In this document: positions 60,074-64,000 of the stretch, one piece after another
Position numbering within the stretch: position 1 is the stretch's first letter
Layout of the letters: each line of letters begins with the position of its first letter
DNA from: Strobilurus pachycystidiatus
Lineage: Eukaryota; Basidiomycota; Agaricomycetes; Agaricales; Physalacriaceae
Direction: 5' to 3'
Length of the DNA stretch: 64,000 nucleotides
NCBI GenBank assembly: GCA_019915135.1
Contig: JAHLMK010000017.1
Coordinates: forward strand, 558,001-622,000
Position numbers and translations under genes: made by a program
Notes under the pieces: model-generated
The model's input: the letters and a program-made list of their open reading frames with translations, nothing else
Database searches by the model: none
What the model was told of the DNA's origin: nothing

Positions 60074-60662
60074 TTAAGAATCCTCAGTATCGTCTAATGA
60101 CCATTGATTTTCCTTGATGAGTTTCTCGCGCTCCAAGAGGTATTTGCCTGGCGTGATCAGTCGCAGACAAGGCGGACAAGCGATGATCTTTACCTTCTTT
60201 GTATTTCTGGGAGTAATCGGCTGCCTTGTGGTAGAACCACCCCAACCTATCGTTGCATCCCACACAAAAGACGTCGGCGACGGTGTGAGTTCCTGTTCTG
60301 CGAAGTTGATGAGCCTTCGCATACGTGACTAAGATGTGGATTAGTACAGCAAAGCTCTCTCTTCTTTACGCCCAAGCTTCACGTTCGTTGCGGAGTATAT
60401 GAGACTGCTGACGTTGAAAGAGATAACTAAAAACAGTATAGAAGCACGGACTAGCCACGGCCGTCGCGCCCAGAAAAGGCTTTGCTAATAAGCTCATCCT
60501 GGAGAGACTGGAGGTAGGCGCAGATCAGATCAGAAGATGAGCAAGACTAGAACCAAATCGACCAACAATAACGGCTGAGCATTTCGAACAAGAGTAAACA
60601 GGGCGGCCAGAGTAAGTTTGTATAACCTGCGTCTTGGTGTCTGAAGAAGGCGAGGCTGACAT
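60074..60662 (-). CDS. Yippee-family zinc-binding protein (YPEL/Moh1)
   Basis: Yippee proteins are small, highly conserved zinc-binding proteins (yeast Moh1, animal YPEL1-5); YPEL5 and Moh1 associate with the GID/CTLH ubiquitin ligase. The start at 60662 gives MSASPSSDTKTQVIQTYSGR. Splicing yields PVYSCSKCSASLQDELISKA, FSGRDGRGYLIYSATNVKLG, KEERALLTGTHTVADVFCVG and CNDRLGWFYHKAADYSQKYK. The last exon reads EGKYLLEREKLIKENQWSLD with an acidic end. The zinc ligands CSKC and CVGC are intact. About 126 residues and four introns; the second uses a GTCCGT donor, and it is the only choice I found that keeps GRGYLIYSA in frame. The gene looks functional. Confidence 0.9.
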
Positions 60663-61420
60663 TGACCGAAAGGTAGGGTATATGGGTGCAAATTACGCCG
60701 AGAAGTGGATGGAGGGTTATGGCGCAGAGCTGAGAGCAAAGCCCTAGACGGCCAAATCCGGTGAAGGTCCGGACATCACCAATCCCAGGCACGTGAATCA
60801 TTCAGAACAACAATTTCTCTCATGATGATACGGGAAGTCGCAGACCTCACCGTTTCTCTCTGGCCAATTTCATACAAGTACAACTCATAGGCTGAGCCCA
60901 CCAAGCAAGATATTGTCACATCAAGAGCTGACAATATAGACGAACGTTCGCGGGAGATGATAAAGCTGAATTTGGTCGTCAACTGCAGTGATCACTTTGC
61001 AACTGTAAAGTAGTCGACCACGAAGAATTAGAAGGCAGAGCCTTGTACAAGTACAGATTAGCAAGCATAAACGAAGGATAGCAATATAAACCGGATGTAG
61101 GAAGCTGAGTTAGGTTGTTCTTCCGTCTCCACTCCCCAATCAACCCTCTTGGGATCGACGCCGCGCGCGGCCAGCTTGAGTCCTCTGTTGAAGTAAAGCG
61201 GCATCGAGCGTAGGCTGAACCCATTAGCAAGGTCCTAAAATGTCAGCGATCAGAAAGATATTCTACAGCAGCTACACATACCTACTTTGACTGGTCATAT
61301 AATCCGGACCAGTCCAGGCCGTGTTCTCAGACGATACCGTATCGATCTTCACGACAGATAACTCTGCGAGGGCACCAACCAAAGTGCGATAACCCTTCGC
61401 ACACTCAAATCAAGCCCCCA
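60663..61420 (-). other. Spacer with an unassigned protein-like fragment
   Basis: Minus-strand segments at about 61405-61295 (AKGYRTLVGALAELSVVKID, then TAWTGPDYMTSQS) and 61245-61058 (DLANGFSLRSMPLYFNRGLK, then ARGVDPKRVDWGVETEEQP) look like real protein. They lie directly downstream of the PPR-like stop. The GTATGT...TTTTAG intron between them gives a frame shift relative to the second segment, so the model does not close. It may be a small separate gene, an extension of the PPR-like gene, or a decayed copy. Confidence 0.3.
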
Positions 61421-63010
61421 TCACCGAATCCTCTCTCTTGGTCCAAGCCCCCAATTCCGCGTAGGAACATTTGGGATCATCGCGTCCTCCGCCCCCGCGA
61501 GGAAATCCTGTACAGCCTTGTTCAGCTTTTCCTCGTTTATTCCTGTGATTTGCGTGAGGATATCCGCGTGAATAGCACGAAGGACCATCTCTTCCAGCGG
61601 AATGACGTCCAGACGCGCACTGGGAGGGACACGCTTGCTGCCCTGCATCATCGCGTATGTTGGAACGACATATCGTTCCCTTCCTGCCCTCTTGAACGTG
61701 GAGAGCAGATGCTCGATCAGTCTTTGGTCGGAAGGACGACGTGCCAAGTCCGCTGAGCAACGTAACTGCTCCTGCCAGAACTTGCCACCAAAATGAACCT
61801 TCAACGCGAGATGGTGCACAACGCGCTTGAATGTGGTCGGGTTGACGGGGATGCCGAAGCGGATGAAGGCACGGAGGGTGACGATAACAGCAGGATAATC
61901 GCTGTCAGTGAGAAAGGCCAGAAGAGCATGATTGAGAATATCCTGATCGAGGTACATAGCGGTGGTATCACTAGGCGGCCTGCCATCTGGAGAGTGGAAG
62001 TGGATGATATGCATGTCGCGGTATAGTTGACGAGGGGTGAAGTTAGTGGTGTCCGTCTTTTTGTTATAGGTGGTTGCCATGGCGGAGAAGAGATGTATGA
62101 ATGTGGATCCATCGGGAGAGATCGAGCTCGTGGTATGCAGCTCGCGTAGAACCTGGTAGAAAGCGATGACACGGTCATGCGTGCCACGGGAGCGTTCACG
62201 AGCAATAAGGGCGTTAAACGTCGACGCATCTCCTCCCAGCTCCTTCTCCTGCATAAGCCCCATCACTTTGCCCAAGAAAGCCTCGTCGGACGGGTTACTT
62301 CCAGACAGGCCGGAGATAGCAGATATGAAGGGATTAGATGCTTGCCCCGTGGCAAACTCTGTGTTGAAGTCGCGCAGAGTTATGTACGCGTCGTCGAGAA
62401 GGCCGCCGCGAGTCTGCAGGTTGACGAGCATGGTAACCAGCTGTGGCGGGGGTGAGTAGTCGTTGCCTTGGCTGTCGATGAATGCGCGTATGAAGCGAGA
62501 GGGAATATGGTAGGACTTGTCAATAGACCAGTCGAACGAGCGGGCCAGAATGGAAATATCGCTGTCGTTGAACGATTTCTCCTTGAAGATGTCCATAAGC
62601 GAGCCATACACGTCCTCCACACTGTCCGCCGAGCCATACAGCAGCTTGACCACCAACAGCTGTGCCCTCGCAAGACCACCGATGGGCAATTTCTCCTCGT
62701 CCATTCTCTTTGCCAGCCACAACGCCTCTTCCAATCGACGGTGGGATGCCAGGATACGCAACAGCTTCTCGTAGACCGCCGTGCGCTCCAAGATGGACCC
62801 GTACGCGTCCGGGTGGTTCAGCTTTTGCTGCGTAAAGTGGCGCACATCTTTGGGCGGGTAGGCAGGCGAGGTGAGCGCCTGGTCGAGCTTGTTCAGCGAG
62901 GCAAGCAGTTTTTTCGCATTCTGAGAGCCGGCCGGCGTGGGGGACGATGTCGTAAACGAGCGACGAGAAAGCAAAGGCAATCGGCGAGAGAATAGCGCCT
63001 GCCTAAACAT
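61421..63010 (-). CDS. PPR-like mitochondrial protein
   Basis: A single long exon of about 529 codons. I prefer the start at 63010 (MFRQALFSRRLPLLSRRSFT) over 63055 because it begins a typical mitochondrial presequence: Arg/Ser/Leu-rich and no acidic residues for about 25 positions. The body is helical with repeated helix-turn-helix blocks, for example YEKLLRILASHRRLEEALWL, TMLVNLQTRGGLLDDAYITL, STFNALIARERSRGTHDRVI and VTLRAFIRFGIPVNPTTFKR. These resemble pentatricopeptide repeats, whose fungal members bind organellar transcripts. No known yeast orthologue is obvious to me. It ends NWGLGPRERIR. The lack of introns is unusual in this window. It lies next to COX11 on the same strand, separated by 223 bp. 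Confidence 0.7.
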   Translation of the reverse strand: MFRQALFSRRLPLLSRRSFTTSSPTPAGSQNAKKLLASLNKLDQALTSPAYPPKDVRHFTQQKLNHPDAYGSILERTAVYEKLLRILASHRRLEEALWLAKRMDEEKLPIGGLARAQLLVVKLLYGSADSVEDVYGSLMDIFKEKSFNDSDISILARSFDWSIDKSYHIPSRFIRAFIDSQGNDYSPPPQLVTMLVNLQTRGGLLDDAYITLRDFNTEFATGQASNPFISAISGLSGSNPSDEAFLGKVMGLMQEKELGGDASTFNALIARERSRGTHDRVIAFYQVLRELHTTSSISPDGSTFIHLFSAMATTYNKKTDTTNFTPRQLYRDMHIIHFHSPDGRPPSDTTAMYLDQDILNHALLAFLTDSDYPAVIVTLRAFIRFGIPVNPTTFKRVVHHLALKVHFGGKFWQEQLRCSADLARRPSDQRLIEHLLSTFKRAGRERYVVPTYAMMQGSKRVPPSARLDVIPLEEMVLRAIHADILTQITGINEEKLNKAVQDFLAGAEDAMIPNVPTRNWGLGPRERIR

Positions 63011-63233
63011 AAAAGAGGCGCATAAAGAGCGCGCAAGATGGCGGTCAGAAAGCAAGGGCGGTAGGACAAAATTTCAGCTCGGCCCGACCTCCGGACTCAG
63101 CCAGAGGGTCCCACACGATTCGAGGGACGCTCTTCAAGTTCTCAATCTCGGTGCTCAGTGCGCTGGACATCGCTGACCTTTGTGACCAGGATATAATCAA
63201 AGAATGAAATGTGTTTTCTAGCTAGTACATAGT

Positions 63234-64000
63234 CTATGGTAATTTGTCTTTCTCAGGCTTACGAGCAAGTTCGTATTCACCAAAGCCCAATGATTTTTGT
63301 ATCACATCCTCTTCAGCATCAGGCTCCAACTGTCCACGAGTGTTTCTTCGTGCTCTAGAAGAGGATCAGTTATGTACTTGACGGCATGGGAGCTCAAACA
63401 TACCGGAAGAACGTATAAGACAATACTACATCTTCGACGTCACGACAGGACGGATCGTCGAGCATATCCTTGTCAATGAAGAATAGTAGTGGCATGTCGA
63501 CTTCCTCTCCAGCTAAGAGCCGCTGTTCTTCAAAGCAGAAGCACTCAACCTTGGAGAAATACGGTGCCACCTTGGGGGTAAAGGTCTTAGATCCTGATTA
63601 TACACGACGCGTCGAACGGAAAGGACTCACTCGATCTGGAGTAACATTATACGTCGCAATGCCTATAACGTCCTTATTTGACGTGTTCTTTGCAGTGTAG
63701 AACGCCAAACTTGTCTCTCCTGGCAGGACGTTGACCGTCTTTTGCTGAGGTTTGAACGACCAGGGTAGCTGCTCCGACTTGTCCGCGTTGAAATGTACCT
63801 TGATCCGCCTGGCGCCCTCGACCGCTACGAGACGCTCCGCTTCAAAGCGACCGTTGCCGACCTTTGGTGTACCAGCAAAGCCTGTGGCAGCGCAGAACAT
63901 GCGGTATAGAGGCACGGCGGCGTATGTTACACCTAAGGCGGCGACTATCTTTGAAGGTTCTTCACACCGGCGAGCAGCAGTGGATCATGTACTCACGACA
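63234..64000 (-). CDS. COX11: COX11 cytochrome c oxidase copper chaperone (5' part outside window)
   Basis: COX11 is a copper-binding inner-membrane protein that delivers copper to the CuB site of Cox1. Translated from the window edge inward: a hydrophobic segment ending VTYAAVPLYRMFCAATGFAG, then GTPKVGNGRFEAERLVAVEG and IKVHFNADKSEQLPWSFKPQ. These are followed by VLPGETSLAFYTAKNTSNKD and VIGIATYNVTPDR. The next exon has VECFCFEEQRLLAGEEVDMP, in which CFCF is the conserved copper-binding pair, and DDPSCRDVEDVVLSYTFF. The last exon reads ARRNTRGQLEPDAEEDVIQK and ends at the stop at 63234. The gene runs off the right edge; a GTGAGT-type donor (reverse strand) near 63990-63996 shows another upstream intron. 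The presequence is outside the window. Confidence 0.93.

Overview
The window is nuclear DNA from a filamentous basidiomycete, most likely an Agaricomycete. Genes are close together on both strands and split by many introns of about 45-60 nt. Predicted proteins include fungal-specific families: a Zn2Cys6 regulator with a fungal_trans domain, an HDA1 deacetylase with an Arb2 tail, DUF1746, Csf1 and a DUF6533-like membrane protein. There are no bacterial operons, CRISPR arrays, intact transposons or recognisable tRNA genes. Gene models were spliced by eye from GT-AG (and two GC-AG) junctions, so internal exon edges are less certain than gene identities.

Layout. 1-3.8 kb: no confident gene. It holds a diverged tandem repeat array (about 0.15-1.93 kb) and a G-rich then C-rich low-complexity block. 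3.8-12.3 kb: a NIPA-type magnesium transporter, then three genome-maintenance genes: TFIIH p44 (SSL1), a probable SLF2/Nse6-like Smc5/6 co-factor with a canonical C-terminal PIP box, and ERCC1/RAD10. 12.4-15.7 kb: a small unidentified ORF and the class II histone deacetylase HDA1. 15.8-17.0 kb: remains of an acyltransferase-like gene. 17.3-20.8 kb: a Zn2Cys6 transcription factor. 21.5-27.2 kb: the N-recognin E3 ligase UBR1. 27.4-28.5 kb: a twin-CX9C protein resembling NDUFAF8, and a DUF1746 membrane protein. 28.9-39.7 kb: a giant Csf1/BLTP1 bridge-like lipid-transfer protein.

40.1-41.7 kb: an 82-residue cysteine-rich protein spread over six exons, and a small basic protein ending in an RVSF motif. 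42.6-44.7 kb: divergent YIP1 and NSA2 genes only 102 bp apart; NSA2 needs a 6-nt micro-exon. 45.6-49.3 kb: two multi-pass membrane proteins. 49.6-51.7 kb: mitochondrial glutamyl-tRNA synthetase. 52.6-56.1 kb: a CLC chloride/proton exchanger. 56.3-56.8 kb: Sm D3. 57.5-59.5 kb: a cysteine-cluster plus coiled-coil protein. 60.1-60.7 kb: a Yippee protein. 61.4-63.0 kb: a PPR-like mitochondrial protein. 63.2 kb to the right edge: COX11, cut by the window end.

Most genes are independent housekeeping loci. Two loose themes stand out: DNA repair at 6-12 kb, and mitochondrial expression or respiratory assembly (NDUFAF8-like, GluRS, PPR-like, COX11). The most unusual observations are the PIP box on the SLF2-like protein, the micro-exons in NSA2 and in the cysteine-rich gene, two GC-AG introns that rescue apparent reading-frame breaks, and the diverged repeat array at the left edge.
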